In this document: in pieces, positions 1-14,182 of the stretch | Position numbering within the stretch: the first letter of the stretch is position 1 | How the letters are laid out: the number at the start of each line of letters is the position of its first letter | From: Serratia symbiotica | GTDB taxonomy: Bacteria; Pseudomonadota; Gammaproteobacteria; Enterobacterales; Enterobacteriaceae | Assembly: GCA_024160085.1 (NCBI GenBank) | Contig: JAMDYG010000001.1 | Coordinates: forward strand, 1,116,001 to 1,180,000 | Direction of reading: 5' to 3' | Length of the DNA: 64,000 nt | Position numbers and translations under genes: made by a program | The notes under the pieces: generated by a model | What the model saw: the letters and a program-made list of their open reading frames with translations, nothing else | The model's database searches: none | What the model was told of the DNA's origin: nothing

Positions 1-1415
<1,415 letters not shown>

Positions 1416-1618
1416 CTTTCATCAATCCATACCATTTGCTGCTAATTTCTCGTCCTATAACGTTCACGGTACTGGTGGGTATGCGCGAACTTGGTGGCGT
1501 TGCACGGTGGCAGTTCCTGTCACGCTGTACTTTATGGTGCTTTTATCACTACTTGAAGCGCAGCGAGGAAAAAGTAATTGACGCCTATAACCGCTAGTAG
1601 TAAGATACGCCTCACTAA

Positions 1619-1695
1619 CGGCGAGTAGCGCAGCTTGGTAGCGCAACTGGTTTGGGACCAGTGGGTCGGAGGTTCGAATCCTCTCTCGCCGACCA
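1619..1695 (+). tRNA. proM: tRNA-Pro (anticodon TGG)
   Basis: A 77-nt cloverleaf closely matches the E. coli proline tRNA, with TGG anticodon in the loop context TTTGGGA, a GGTTCGAATCC T-arm and an encoded CCA end. In E. coli this tRNA ends the argX-hisR-leuT-proM operon; here no other tRNA precedes it. It is intact. Confidence 0.95.
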
Positions 1696-1703
1696 CATTT
1701 AAG

Positions 1704-1729
1704 AAACCTGCTTTGTAAGCAAGTTTTTT
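1704..1729 (+). terminator. Terminator after tRNA-Pro
   Basis: A stem of about ten base pairs with one mismatch, loop TGT, is followed by a run of six T. It starts eight bases after the tRNA CCA end. Confidence 0.7.
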
Positions 1730-1845
1730 CGTCTACCGTTTAACGGGATGAGAACTTATGCGGAAGTTTTGCCCTAAATGGCAGCAACTTTGTAAAAATT
1801 TTTATTCTTAATAAAAACGCATTCTCCTTAATTCTCAACTCTTCT

Positions 1846-1881
1846 CTTTATACCCTTTATACCCTTTATACCCTTTATACC
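1846..1881. repeat. Tandem repeat, 9-bp unit x4
   Basis: Four perfect copies of CTTTATACC lie head to tail in AT-rich non-coding DNA between tRNA-Pro and the EAL-domain remnant. No function is evident; it looks like a slippage product. Confidence 0.9.
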
Positions 1882-1929
1882 CTAAATCATGCGCGTGGCA
1901 GGAAGGCAGCAACGCAGCAATAAATCGGT

Positions 1930-2520
1930 AGGGGGCCGATTTTGCATCTCGGCAACTTGGTGATTGAAGAAGTCTTGCCATATTCTGGCGAACTGGCAAC
2001 ATCGGGGCATTACGCTGCTACTGGCGGTCAACATCTCCGGTATTCAGATGCATAATGAAGACTTTGTATCGCACCTAAAGATCGTGCTGGCGCAACATCG
2101 GATCAATCTGTGCAAACTGCTGCTAAAAATTACCGAAACAGGTGCACATCAACGATCTAAATCAAGCGCTGATGTTGCTGCGTGAGCTACATGAACTAGG
2201 AATGTCTACCGCTTTGGATAATTTTGGCATGATATATTCCAGCTTTGGGTATCTTTACCGCCTGAAATACCTGCCAATCGATCTGATTAAAATCGATAAA
2301 AGCTTTATTCAAGAGCTATCAGAAGACGACGCTATGGTACGCATCGTCAGAGCAATCTCTGATGTGCTCAACCTACCGATGATAGCCGAGGGCATTGAAA
2401 GCGCTGCGCAGCGCGACTGGCTTCTGTGGCATGGCATTGACTATGTACAAGGCTTTTTGTTTACCGCGCCCGTTGCCGCGTGAGGAGTTTGAGGCCCGGT
2501 TTTGCTGCGCTGCGGACTGA
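1930..2520 (+). pseudogene. yhjK: EAL-domain cyclic-di-GMP phosphodiesterase remnant (YhjK/HmsP type)
   Basis: This is the C-terminal part of an EAL domain that would hydrolyse cyclic di-GMP. Recognisable blocks are LAVNISGIQMHNEDFVSHL, HINDLNQALMLLRELHELG, ALDNFGMIYSSFGYLYRL, LPIDLIKIDKSFIQEL and MIAEGIESAAQRDWLLWHGI. The DDFG metal-binding motif reads DNFG, so one acidic residue is lost. Frameshifts occur near 1990, 2145 and 2468. The catalytic EAL signature and any GGDEF part upstream are missing. The position just before dctA matches E. coli yhjK, which supports the symbol. Confidence 0.7.
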
Positions 2521-2787
2521 TTTTCTTCTCTGTGGCTCACCGTGTCTGTCCATAGCTGCTTCATTTTCGCCGTTTTTGTGCTTATACCAGGAAAATAAAA
2601 GATGTCGTAATTTCCAATTTTTCTTCCAGCTTGGCGCGTTTCAGTTCTTAAATTCACGCCGTTCCTGATTTCAGGCTGAAACAAATTATTTCCATGTTGT
2701 TAATTAATTATTATTTTTTGCACCTGAGATTAACAGGGGGATCAATAGATTACCGCCTGGTTCGCCTTTCCCCTAAAGGATATTTTT

Positions 2788-4089
2788 ATGAAAATAACTA
2801 TTTTTTTAAAGACTCTATTTTCAGGTAATAACAGCAATTACGTTAGGTATCTTGCTGGGTCATTTCTATCCCGACATCGGCACTCAAATGAAACCACTGG
2901 GCAATGGATTCATTAAGCTGATCAAGATGATTATTGCTCCGGTGATCTTCTGCACCGTGGTGAGCGGCATCGCGGGCATGGAAAGCATGAAGGCCGTGGG
3001 GCGTACCGGTGCTATAGCACTAATCTGCTTTGAGGTTGTCATCACTGTAGCGCTGATTATCGGTTTAGTGATGGTCAATCTGATGTAGACTATGGTTGGC
3101 ATGAATATTGATGCCATCACATTGGACACTAAAGTAGTAGTAATCTATGCTGAGCAAGCGAAACAGCAGGGCACCATTGAGTTCCTACTAGACATTATTC
3201 CCGGCAGTATGATTTTGGCGTATTCGCTAGCTGTAACATTCTACAGGTACTGTTGTTTTTTGCTATGTTGTTTGGTTTCGTGCTGCATAACCTAGGTGAA
3301 AAAAGGGTCAGTTAATCTTCAATGTGATCGACAATTTTGATCAGGTCATTTTTGGCATCATCAACATAATTATACTGCTAGCTCCGCTGGGGGAGTTCGG
3401 TGCCATGGCGTTCACTATCGGTAAATATGGCATTGGCACTCTGGTATAGCTCAGACAGTTGATCTCCTGCTTCTATATCACCTGTATCCTGTTCGTGGTG
3501 GTAGTGCTGGGGTCGATTGCCCGTGCAAACGGTTTCAGCATCCTCAAATTCGTTAACTACATCAAGGAAGAGCTATTGATTATGCTCGGCACCTCGTCTT
3601 CCGAGTCCGTGCTGCCGCGCATGCTGGGCAAGATGGAAACACTGGGCTGCAAGAAGTCGGTGGTGGAGTTGGTTATCCCTACCGGATATTCATTCAATCT
3701 CGATAGCACCTCGATTTATCTGACTATGGCGGCGGTGTTTATTGCACAGGCCACCAATACCTGTATGGATATCATTCATCAGATTGCCCTACTGGCAGAG
3801 TGCTGCTTCCGTCCTCCAAAGGGGCGGCTGGTGTGACCGGGGTAGCAGCTTTATCGTACTGGCCGCCACCATTTCTGCGGTGGTAGGGCATTTGCCGCTA
3901 GCCGGTCTGGCGTTGATTTTTGGCATTGACCGCTTTATGTCTGAAGCGCGAGCGCTGACCAACCTGGTAGGTAATGGCGTTGCTACTGTGGTGATAGCGA
4001 AGTGGTACGAGCAGTTAGATGAGAATCAATTGAAAAATACTCTGAACAATAAAAATGGTGGCGCTGATAAAGCGCTATCTTCCACCTGA
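2788..4089 (+). pseudogene. dctA: C4-dicarboxylate/H+ symporter, degraded
   Basis: DctA is an inner-membrane symporter for succinate, fumarate, malate and aspartate. Nearly the whole protein can be followed: [20 protein letters not shown] at the N-terminus, the serine-rich [20 protein letters not shown] hairpin, [19 protein letters not shown] (usually NLDGT), and [19 protein letters not shown] at the C-terminus. It is broken by a frameshift in a T-run just after the start near 2800, by TAG stops at about 3086 and 3448, and by further frameshifts near 3245, 3305, 3795 and 3870. Order yhjK-dctA-yhjJ is as in E. coli. Confidence 0.93.
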
Positions 4090-4225
4090 TGCTAATGGCT
4101 AAATCATCGGTTGCTTTAGCAGCTGGTGACGCTTGTCCCTATCATGATTTCTTGCATTTAAAACTCGACTAGCCATTATTTTCACGATGCTGTGTGGTTA
4201 CTGCCAAACGCGCAGGCTAAAACAC

Positions 4226-4960
4226 TACAACCCGATCTAGCGTGGCGGCAGGGGGTGGGCCAACGGGGTTTTCATGGCAACTCTTTAGTACGCCGCAACG
4301 GCCGAATGACCGCATCAAATTGCGGCTGAGGATCAATACTAGTTCTCTGGCGGAGTCTTCTCAACAGATAGGCTCCGCCTATTTGTTGCCGCGCCTGTCT
4401 CTGGTGCATAGCGTAAGTCTTTCCACGTTGCAACTTCGTTCGCTATGGCAGCAGAGCCTCGACGATAAACGGACTTTAACGCTAGCCATCAGCTCTTATT
4501 ACTTCGCTATTTACAATCTAAGTTTGCCAAATAACCGCCCAGAACTGCTGAAAGATGCGTTGGTGTGGCTTTCCGATACCACACTGGCAAGCTAGCTCTA
4601 AATAAGCACGGGATGCAGGCGGTGATGAGTGTCTGCATCGATCCAGTTGGCACATTCCCGCTAAATCTGCAAGATGTCTAGTGGCGTTGTTGCCTGAAAG
4701 GTTCGACATTGGCGGCACAGGATCCGGCTCATCCGGTGAAGCTGCCAGTCAATGTCGCTCAACTGAGCAAACTGTTTGCCGCCTATGCACACACAGGTAC
4801 CGATATACCGATGTTAGCCAGTTTCTAGGTTCTCAGCAAAGAGGTGTGGTGGATGTTGAAATTGCAGCTTTCTCAGGATGTGACCTTGGCGCTGAAACAA
4901 CCAGAAGGTGAGCCGGAAATGAGTATGAAGCAGTTGCAGGAAACCTGTAATAATATCATG
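4226..4960 (+). pseudogene. yhjJ: M16-family zinc-protease-like protein YhjJ, 5' fragment
   Basis: This resembles the N-terminal part of YhjJ, a periplasmic insulinase-like (M16) protein of unknown role. Blocks include FSWQLFSTPQRPNDRIKLRL, YLLPRLSLVHSVSLSTLQLR and YNLSLPNNRPELLKDALVWL, then in other frames a KGSTLAAQDPAHPVKLPV stretch. Stops and frameshifts occur near 4600, 4680 and 4828. Only about half of the usual roughly 500 residues remain before the sequence meets ppiC on the opposite strand. Confidence 0.7.
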
Positions 4961-5030
4961 TCTGCAGCGTCTTGTGGTAGTGAAAGCGGTGGATCTTAGC
5001 ACACGGCAGCCTTGAGGCTTGAGGGGGGGC

Positions 5031-5325
5031 TTAGGCCACCACCGCCACAGTATATAGCACTTTGATGATGTGATAACCGAACTGGGTTTTGACCGAGCTA
5101 TGGGGTTTGAGCAGTGGAATGCTAAACACTGCTTTATCAAAGGCAGCGGACTATGCTGCCTTTGATAAGCTTGCCAAACGAGCCACCATGACGTTTTGAC
5201 AGGTATCCTGAGTATTTGCGTGCCAGCGCATCGAAGCTGATGCCGCGCTTCAGCTTGACCAGCAGCACATTGGTCAATTTTTCATTGTCCACCAGTATGT
5301 GCATGGCGCATGCCGTCTTTGCCAT
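5031..5325 (-). pseudogene. ppiC: Parvulin peptidyl-prolyl isomerase, frameshifted
   Basis: PpiC is a small (about 93 aa) parvulin rotamase. The start MAKTACAMHILVDNEKL and the middle FDALARKYSG...HGGSFGKL fit the family. A frameshift near 5140 separates this from the C-terminal block [19 protein letters not shown], which holds the conserved FGYHIIKV motif. Both halves are present, so a single lesion may be the cause of death. The neighbour on the other side is rep, as in E. coli. Confidence 0.8.
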
Positions 5326-5360
5326 AGTATTGCCTTTATCAAGGCAGAAATTGCGCTGAT

Positions 5361-5638
5361 TATACCCTATGAATTTCAAGTTGCAGCTAGGCAGCAAATT
5401 CGTGAGTCTCCAGGCGATGACCCAAGTAAAGCGCTGGGGTAGCAATGTTTCCAGGACAAATCGGTCGGGAATCCATTTGGATGCTGCAAAGTGGTAGCCC
5501 GAAGAAGAAATTACAAGAATTTTATTTCTATTAGATTTGAACGTGGTTTGCCGCAGACTCATAAGAGAGGTGATCCATCGATGGACCACGTAACTGAGTG
5601 CAGCCACCCACGCTACAGCTTGAAAGACGACGGGTATA
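5361..5638. repeat. Enterobacterial intergenic palindromic repeat, split by an insertion
   Basis: The left part (5361 to about 5440) begins TATACCC and contains TTTCAAGTTGCAGCTAGGC. The right part (about 5578-5638) contains GCAGCC, then GCTACAGCTTGAAAGACGAC, and ends GGGTATA. Together they match from memory a repeat of about 127 bp that is abundant between genes in Serratia and Yersinia. Here about 140 bp of unrelated sequence separates the halves. The region between ppiC and rep holds nothing else I recognise. Confidence 0.65.
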
Positions 5639-5710
5639 TGCCTGTTAAATCTCATCGGCACTTTCTGCTACAATCTTCTGCCACCTTATCAAGTCAAGCA
5701 ACAAAGCGCC

Positions 5711-7739
5711 ATGCGATTAAACCCCAGCCAACAACAAGTTGTCGAATTCGTTACCGGGCTTTGCCTAGTGCTGGCCGGTGCCGGTTCCAGCAAGACGCGC
5801 GTCATTACCAACAAGATTGCTCACCTGATCCACCACTGCGGCTATCAAGCGCGACATATCGCTGCCGTAACTTTTACCAATAATGCTGCGCACGAGATGA
5901 AAGAGCACGTGGTGCAAATCATGGGGCACAAAGAAGCGCGCGGACTAATGATTTCTACCTTCCATACTTTGGGTCTGGAGATCATCAAGCGGGGGAATAC
6001 GCCGTGTTAGAAATGAGGCCCCATTTTTCGTTGTTTGACGATCAGGATCAGCTTGCACTGCTAAAAGATCGGACTAAAAAGTAGCTGGAAAATGACAAAA
6101 CGTTGGTGGCGCAGCTTATTTCCACCATTTCCCATTGGAAAAACGATCTAATCGATCCCACACGCGCGATAGCGTTGGCGCACTCTGAGTGCGACAAGCT
6201 GTTCGCTCATTGCTACGGCCTGTATCACGCCCATATGCGGGCCTGCAATGTGCTGGATTTCGATGATCTAATCCTGTTGCCAACTCTCTGCTGCTGCGGT
6301 GCAACGAAGAGGTCTGCAGGCGCTGGCAGAAGCGCATTCGCTACCTGCTGGTGGACGAATATCAAGATACCAACACCAGCCAGTATGAACTGGTAAAACT
6401 GCTAGTAGGTAACCGTGCGCACTTTACTGTGATCGGTGATGATGACCAGTCGATCTACTCTTGGCGCGGGCGTGGCCGCAGAATCTGACGTTGCTGAAGG
6501 AAAATTTTCCGGCGCTGCAGGTGATCAAGCTGGAATAGAACTACCGTTCCAGCGAACGTATTTTGAAAGCAGCCAACATTCTAATCGCGAATAATCCACA
6601 CGTTTTTGAAAAACGGCTGTTTTCCACGCTAGGTTATGGTGAAGAACTGAAAGTCATTACCGCGACTAACGAAGACCATGAGGCTGAGCGGGTGGTGGGG
6701 GAACTGATTGCTCACCACTTTGTGAAAAAAACCCGCTACGGCGATTACTCAATCCTCTACCGCGGCAACCACCAGTCTCGGTTGTTCGAAAAGATGCTGA
6801 TGCAGAACCGCATCCCCTACAAGATTTCCGGCGGTACCTCGTTCTTCTCGCGGCCAGAGATCAAGGATCTTCTGGCCTATCTACGGGTGTTGACCAACCC
6901 GGACGATGACAGAGCCTTCTTACGTATCGTCAATACGCCTAAGCGCGAGATTGGCCTGGCGACGCTACAAAAATTGGGTGAGTGGGCCAATCAGCGTAAC
7001 AAGAGCTTATTCCGTGCTAGCTTCGATCTGGGCCTCAGCCAACATCTGAGCAGCCGTTGGCTGGAGAGTGCAGCGTTTTACCCACTGGCTGGGTGGCATT
7101 GCTAAGCTTGCTGAATGTGATCCGGTTACGGCAGTACGCGATCTGATCCACGGTGTTGATTACGAAAGTTGGCTGTTTGAAACCTCCCCTAGCCCTAAAG
7201 CTGCTGAAATGCGTATGAAAAACGTTAATATGCTGTTTGGCTGGATAACAGAAATGTTGGCAGGCAGTGATTTGGAAGAACCAATGATGCTAAACCAGGT
7301 GGTCGCCCGTTTCACCTTGCGCGATATGATGGAACGCAGCGAAAGCGAAGAACAACAAGACTAGGTGCAACTGATGACATTGCATGCCTCAAAGGGCCTA
7401 GAGTTCCCCTATGTGTTCCTGGTGGGAATGGAAGAGGGATTATTACCGCATCAGAGCAGTATCGATGAGGATAATATCGATGAAGAGCGGCATTTGGCCT
7501 ATGTGGGGATCACCCGCGCCCAAAAAACACTGATTTTTACCCTATGCCGTGAAAGTCGCCAGTATGGCAAACTAGTGCGGCCTGAACCAAGCCGTTTTCT
7601 GATGGAGTTGCCGCAAGACGATCTGACGTGGGAAAGCGGGCCTAAGGTGATCAGCATACCAAAGCTCATGCAGAAGGGCCAGAGCCATTTAGCCAATATT
7701 CGCACCCAGAGTTAGCCAAGGCCAAAGGCGAAGAAGGGT
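5711..7739 (+). pseudogene. rep: ATP-dependent DNA helicase Rep, degraded
   Basis: Rep is a 3'-5' SF1 helicase of about 670 aa that helps replication forks past bound proteins. It is readable from [16 protein letters not shown] through the UvrD-like domains: AVTFTN motif Ia, [20 protein letters not shown] (motif II), [11 protein letters not shown] (motif III), [34 protein letters not shown] and [10 protein letters not shown] (motif VI). The Walker A reads AGAGSSKT instead of AGAGSGKT. TAG stops lie at about 6082, 6537 and 7362, and frameshifts near 5998, 6290, 6470, 7085 and 7690. It is clearly dead. Confidence 0.95.
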
Positions 7740-7792
7740 AGAATACTGGGCGCAATTTACGCCGTTATCACATTAATGTTGAGCTTCTAGCT

Positions 7793-8174
7793 TCAGCGGC
7801 TAGTTACCCACTCAGTGCCGCCGCCTATATCAACTACCAAACATCGATCAGGCCAGCCAGTGGTGTACGCGATGTGGTGGTAAATCTGCCGCATTTCTTC
7901 CACGCCGCTGATCACCGAGATCTGATAACTGAGGATTTGCTTGCGTGGAATGTCCTGCAAGCATTTGGAGAACAGCTTCAAGCACAGACTCCGCGTTGCA
8001 TGGCCTCGTACGATAGGCGATTTTGCTGATCCTGCCCGTCCGCCGCCAACTGCACTTTACGCTCTTGATGCGCAATAGGATCTGAGTACTGCTGACCACT
8101 TCGCATATCACCAGCATATAGAAGCTGTTGGAACCAAGGTCGATATCTACATAGAGCCTGCTGGAATTGAGCAT
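7793..8174 (-). pseudogene. gppA: Exopolyphosphatase/pppGpp phosphohydrolase, N-terminal fragment
   Basis: GppA converts pppGpp to ppGpp. Only the first roughly 125 of about 495 residues remain: [20 protein letters not shown] (phosphate-1 motif), a frameshift near 8060, [16 protein letters not shown], then a second frameshift and [20 protein letters not shown], which is the second actin-fold motif. It stops soon after [10 protein letters not shown] and then abuts the rep 3' end. The rest has been deleted. Its place between rep and rhlB is that of E. coli. Confidence 0.85.
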
Positions 8175-8191
8175 GTTATCCCCGGTGCCTT

Positions 8192-9594
<1,403 letters not shown>

Positions 9595-9725
9595 AGTATA
9601 GCAGAATATCAGATAACTATTGCTTTACCAAAGCACATCCGTTGAAATAAACGCGGTGAAATGAAATCACCTTGAGTTGGTTAATACTACACCAACAAGG
9701 TAGACCTAATCCTTTGGAGTAGAAC

Positions 9726-10052
9726 ATGAGCGATAAAATTATTCACCTGACTGATAATAGCTTCGATAGCAACGTGCTAAAAGCTGAAGGGTCAATACTG
9801 GTCGATTTCTGGGCTGAATGGTGTGGGCCGTGCAAGATGATTGCCCCGATTCTGGATGAGATTGCCGAAGAATTCTCCGGCAAACTGACCATTACCAAGA
9901 TGAATATCGATCAGAACCCGGCGACCGCCCCTAAGTACGGTATCCGTGGTATCCCTACGTTGTTGCTGTTCAAGAACGGTGAGGTGGCCGCGACCAAGGT
10001 TGGCGCGTTATCCAAAGGTCAGCTTAAAGATTTTCTGAACGCAAATTTGTAA
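9726..10052 (+). CDS. trxA: Thioredoxin 1
   Basis: Thioredoxin 1 is the cytosolic dithiol reductant for ribonucleotide reductase, methionine sulfoxide reductases and others. The 108-aa product is intact and close to the 109-aa E. coli protein. The active site WCGPCK lies at about residues 32-37, the buried acidic residue is present in VDFWAEW, and the cis-proline loop reads [11 protein letters not shown]. The start is preceded by CTTTGGAGTAGAAC, giving a GGAG ribosome site. The last residue usual in E. coli (Ala) is absent. It lies between dead rhlB and intact rho. Confidence 0.98.
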   Translation: MSDKIIHLTDNSFDSNVLKAEGSILVDFWAEWCGPCKMIAPILDEIAEEFSGKLTITKMNIDQNPATAPKYGIRGIPTLLLFKNGEVAATKVGALSKGQLKDFLNANL

Positions 10053-10456
10053 TCAGGTGAGAAAGTCAATATCTGGTGTCTAGCGATGTTCAATTCATCG
10101 CTAGACGCTTGCCAAGAAGCGTGTTAAGTTTAACCACACTGCAAATAGAACTTGCCTGAAGTTTTAAATCTAAAGAATTTAAATCTAAGCTTTACTTTGT
10201 GTTGAACCACTGGTATCCAAAGTAAAATGGGCCTAGTCCGCGTTTTAGCGATCAAGCGGTTTTGCAAAATCAATTTTAAGGTACTTTCGATCTTAAACCA
10301 TCAACGCAATGCGTGCGCCTGATGTAAGCCATTTCTTACCGCGATATCTCGGCACGCGGTGATCGAACGTCCAGTAAACAGGCACGTATCACGCACGCTG
10401 CCATACCATTCACGATAAAAGTTCGAGACATACCCCGAGTTTAAGAACCCACCACT
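10053..10456 (+). promoter_or_regulatory. trxA-rho intergenic / rho leader
   Basis: This 404-bp stretch has no gene-length ORF. Just after trxA lies a perfect 11-bp stem at 10078-10106 (GTCTAGCGATG with its complement, 7-nt loop) without a T-run. In E. coli the rho leader is autoregulated by Rho and encodes a short RhoL peptide. I see only an unremarkable 17-codon ORF at 10315 and do not claim it is RhoL. A leader role is an inference from position. Confidence 0.45.
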
Positions 10457-11716
10457 ATGAATCTTACCGAATTAAAGAATACGCCAGTTTCTGATCTGAT
10501 TACTCTCGGCGAAAATATGGGGCTGGAAAACCTGGCCCGCATGCGTAAGCAGGACATTATTTTCTCCATTCTGAAGCAGCATGCGAAAAGTGGAGAAGAT
10601 ATCTTCGGCGATGGTGTGCTGGAGATATTGCAGGATGGATTTGGTTTCCTCCGTTCTGGAGATAGTTCCTACCTCGCCGGCCCTGATGACATCTATGTAT
10701 CCCCTAGCCAAATACGCCGTTTCAACCTCCGCACAGGCGACACCATTTCCGGTAAAATTAGGCCGCCAAAGGAAGGCGAGCGCTACTTTGCTCTGTTGAA
10801 AGTTAACGAGGTTAACTATGATAAACCGGAAAACTCCCGTAGCAAGATCCTATTCGAAAACTTAACTCCGTTACACGCCAATTCCCGTCTGCGGATGGAA
10901 CGAGGCAACGGGTCGACCGAAGACCTAACAGCGCGTGTATTGGATCTGGCAGCGCCGATTGGCCGTGGTCAGCGTGGCTTGATCGTTGCGCCGCCAAAAG
11001 CCGGTAAAACCATGTTATTGCAGAACATCGCGCAAAGTATCGCTTACAACCACCCAGATTGCGTCTTGATGGTGTTATTGATCGACGAACGTCCAGAAGA
11101 AGTGACCGAAATGCAGCGTCTAGTGAAAGGCGAAGTGATCGCTTCGACTTTCGACGAGCCAGCATCTCGGCATGTACAGGTAGCAGAAATGGTCATTGAG
11201 AAGGCCAAGCGCCTGGTGGAGCACAAGAAAGACGTGATCATCCTGCTGGATTCTATCACCCGTCTGGCGCGTGCCTATAACACCGTAGTACCTGCTTCAG
11301 GCAAGGTACTGACGGGGGGGGTGGATGCTAATGCCCTGCATCGTCCTAAGCGTTTCTTTGGTGCGGCGCGTAATGTTGAAGAAGGCGGTAGCCTGACCAT
11401 CATCGCTACCGCACTGGTCGATACCGGTTCGAAAATGGATGAAGTTATCTACGAAGAGTTTAAAGGTACTGGCAATATGGAATTGCACCTGGCGCGTAAA
11501 ATCTCCGAGAAGCGCGTGTTCCCGGCTATTGACTACAATCGCTCTGGTACGCGTAAAGAAGAATTGCTCACTACCTCTGAAGAATTGCAGAAAATGTGGA
11601 TACTACGTAAAATCATCCACCCAATGGGCGAGATCGATGCGATGGAGTTCCTCATTAATAAATTGGCAATGACCAAAACCAATGATGAATTCTTCGATAT
11701 GATGAAACGCTCATAA
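10457..11716 (+). CDS. rho: Transcription termination factor Rho
   Basis: Rho is a hexameric RNA-dependent ATPase that ends transcription at factor-dependent sites. The 419 residues equal the E. coli length. The N-terminal start [20 protein letters not shown] is canonical, the RNA-binding cold-shock-like domain carries [20 protein letters not shown], and the RecA-like domain carries Walker A PPKAGKT with [14 protein letters not shown]. The Q-loop and R-loop region is intact through [20 protein letters not shown]. There are no lesions, unlike rep, gppA and rhlB upstream. Confidence 0.98.
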   Translation: MNLTELKNTPVSDLITLGENMGLENLARMRKQDIIFSILKQHAKSGEDIFGDGVLEILQDGFGFLRSGDSSYLAGPDDIYVSPSQIRRFNLRTGDTISGKIRPPKEGERYFALLKVNEVNYDKPENSRSKILFENLTPLHANSRLRMERGNGSTEDLTARVLDLAAPIGRGQRGLIVAPPKAGKTMLLQNIAQSIAYNHPDCVLMVLLIDERPEEVTEMQRLVKGEVIASTFDEPASRHVQVAEMVIEKAKRLVEHKKDVIILLDSITRLARAYNTVVPASGKVLTGGVDANALHRPKRFFGAARNVEEGGSLTIIATALVDTGSKMDEVIYEEFKGTGNMELHLARKISEKRVFPAIDYNRSGTRKEELLTTSEELQKMWILRKIIHPMGEIDAMEFLINKLAMTKTNDEFFDMMKRS

Positions 11717-11744
11717 TTCTGTAAAATTCGCATAATGCTAGGCC

Positions 11745-11771
11745 ACGCCACGCCGAATCGTGGCGTTTTTT
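11745..11771 (+). terminator. Terminator after rho
   Basis: An 8-bp perfect stem (ACGCCACG with CGTGGCGT, loop CCGAAT) is followed by six T. It sits 28 bp after the rho stop codon. Confidence 0.9.
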
Positions 11772-11946
11772 ACTTCTGACAGATACGATAAGTAGCAGTA
11801 TTGGAAAAGTAAGTTGTTTCTGCGATTTATCGGGAACTCATCCTGATGATGGTCAACATTTTGTCGTTTGCCACCTTGTCGCCGTTGATTCATTAGGTAA
11901 CCTCAGAGGATGAATCGCTGTTGTCATAGGAAATGGCTAAAAGATA

Positions 11947-13194
11947 GACCCTGTCCCTAATTCTGTGTAACTGCCAGCGTATTAAAGGTGATCGTTCAGG
12001 CGGTCACCGAACTAGATAATAAAACGACTCATCGCCAGCCGCCAGTTCTGGATAGGCATACTCTATTTTTTTGACGCATCCTTAATCGCCAGATAAATCA
12101 CTTTCCGCACTGAGTCGTCTGTCCGGAACACCTTACGTTTTTTTATCGCCTGCCGGATCACGCTATTTAGCGACTCAATCGCATTCGTGGTGTAGATAGC
12201 TTTCCGAATATCAGGCAGGTAGCCGAAGAACGTATTGAGATTTTCCCAGTGCGCACGCGAGCTTTTGCTTATCTGCGGGTATTTATCGTCCCAGACGCCA
12301 GCGAACATAGAACGTATCTAGCGCCATTAACGCCGCCTCCTCTATCGGAGCCTAATACACCATTAGCCCGCTGGTGATGGCTTTATAGTCTTTCCACGAC
12401 ACGTATTTCAGGCTGTTGCGCACCCTATGGATGATGCACAGATGGATATGTGTCTGCGGATAGACGCTGTTTATCGCATCCGGGAAGCCATTCAGACCGT
12501 CTAAGCAGTCAATCAGGATATCTCCTGAAGGACCCGGTTTTTCAGCTCTATCAGCACGCTTAGCCAGAACTTATCCCCTTCGTTTTCTGCCAGCCACATG
12601 CCCAACAGTTCTTTCTGGCCTTCAGTATTAATGCCCAGCGCGAAGAATACGGCTTTGTGTTAATCACGCTGCCGCCGTGAAGAAATTTTACAACAATACA
12701 GTCAAGGTAAATAATGGGATACAGTGCACCCAGAGGCTGGTTTTGCCACTCTGTAACCTGCTCTTTAACCGCATCGGTGACCTAGATATCAGCGTGGGAG
12801 ACACGTCTGCGTGTGATACGCGTCTGGTTTTTCTTTATTAGCTGCGGCTCGCGAAAGTGTTTTCACGGTCACGTGGCGTGTTCAGTTTGATTTCGCCATC
12901 GTCGCACAACAGCGTTTTAGAGGAATAGCCATTACGTGTATTTGAGCCGGATTTTAGGGAAATTTTCTCGTGCCCGAGGTAGTCGGTCAGTTTAGCCTTC
13001 AGCGCTGCTTCGATGGTTAACTTCATCAGCATGCGGGAAAACGCATTGAGATCTACGTCGGTTTTAAAGCCTTTCCTTTAGCCAGTTCTCAGTCGCGAGG
13101 GTTTTAAGTTTCTTTTCGTCCATAATTTACCTGTCTCCGTTACTGGAGTGAACATATCAAAAACAGGCAGATACACAATTTAAATTACAGTCTC
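11947..13194 (-). mobile_element. IS256-family insertion sequence remnant (IS285-like)
   Basis: The transposase remnant runs from about 13123 to 11982 on the minus strand. It starts MDEKKLKTLATENW and shows AALKAKLTDYLGHEKISLKS, GNTRNGYSSKTLLCDDGEIK-type sequence and the C-terminal block ENLNTFFGYLPDIRKAIYTT followed by NAIESLNSVIRQAIKKRKVF, typical of mutator-type (IS256) transposases. Frameshifts and stops disrupt it. The ends form degenerate inverted repeats: GACCCTGTCCCTAATTCTGTG at the left agrees with GAGACTGTAATTTAAATTGTG at the right. It lies where wecA would follow rho in E. coli. Confidence 0.85.
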
Positions 13195-13260
13195 ACTGTA
13201 GAGATTAGGTAATTTCCTGATTTTTGTTTCGCGCTCTCTGTGCACCCTAAATAGCCTCGT

Positions 13261-14070
13261 CTAATAGCACTCCATTTTTGCCAGACCATGTTTGCCGCCC
13301 GGGAACGGGCTGGCAGTTTTCATAAAGTGGCGTACTTTTTTCAACAGTTGCCACATTGGCCGGCACTGATGATTACGTGTAATGGTATCGTGCAGAGCCC
13401 CTACCACAGGCGCTTAACATGATTGACCCACGGCGAGTAAACTGGCCGGTAAATCACCCTGAACTTTGGATTCTGTTTCAGCCAGCACAGCACATTTCCC
13501 AGCTCTTGTGAAGGATGTGGTTATCGACGATGAGCGTGATAGATTTTGCCCGTTGGTATGTTGCTTTAAGATGCTTTAACCGGCTGATACATAACACTGA
13601 ACTTTTACTGCCTCTGCCCACGTAACTAGCCTTCCAGGTACCATTGTGCAAGACTTCCACCAGATAATATTTTTCATTCTGACCCGGCGTGACGACCGGT
13701 TATCTCATTGATTTTTGTTGCCATCAGTTCAGCACGCCACGCCAGCAGGAACACTGATAACCAAAGTCACTAGGTGAATACTTTACGAGCACGCGCAGTA
13801 GTTCGCAAATATGTTAAAACCGCCAGCGACTTCCATGCCAGGAAGGTAAAGACCTGAGGCCTTCCACACCATATAGCGTAAACCAGTTAATTCAGCGTCC
13901 AACGGATGAACGGACGCAACAGAACGTTCTGGCGACGTCGCTGACCATGCTACCCCGATGCAGTATCAGTAAGGCTGTCAGCCTGCGGTCAGGGTTTTGT
14001 CCCGCGTTTTATAGATAGTTTTCTGCATCAGGCGTCGTTCGGTGCGGGGTATGGGTGCTATGATCAGCAT
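13261..14070 (-). mobile_element. IS630-family transposase remnant
   Basis: On the minus strand the start MLIIAPIPRTERRLMQKTIY, the middle LAGTLHNGTW-like segment, AKSITLIVDNHILHKSWE (second catalytic aspartate region), FRVIYRPVYSPWVNH and the end MKTASPFPGGKHGLAKM all match IS630 transposases. Many frameshifts are present and part of the middle is deleted. It directly adjoins the IS256 remnant. The element ends were not resolved. Confidence 0.85.
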
Positions 14071-14182
14071 CGCTCAGTCCGGTTGGTGATAGGGTTAGTT
14101 TGGCGATTGCTTAGATCGCTCAATCCAGACTGAGTTCCCTCAAAGTGATCTGCTATTCTGCGCGGCTATTTAGGGTTTAGGA

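Noticed and set aside
1846-1881. Short repeat array considered as a CRISPR
   Set aside because: The units are 9 bp and contiguous with no spacers. No CRISPR array or cas gene is visible anywhere in the window.
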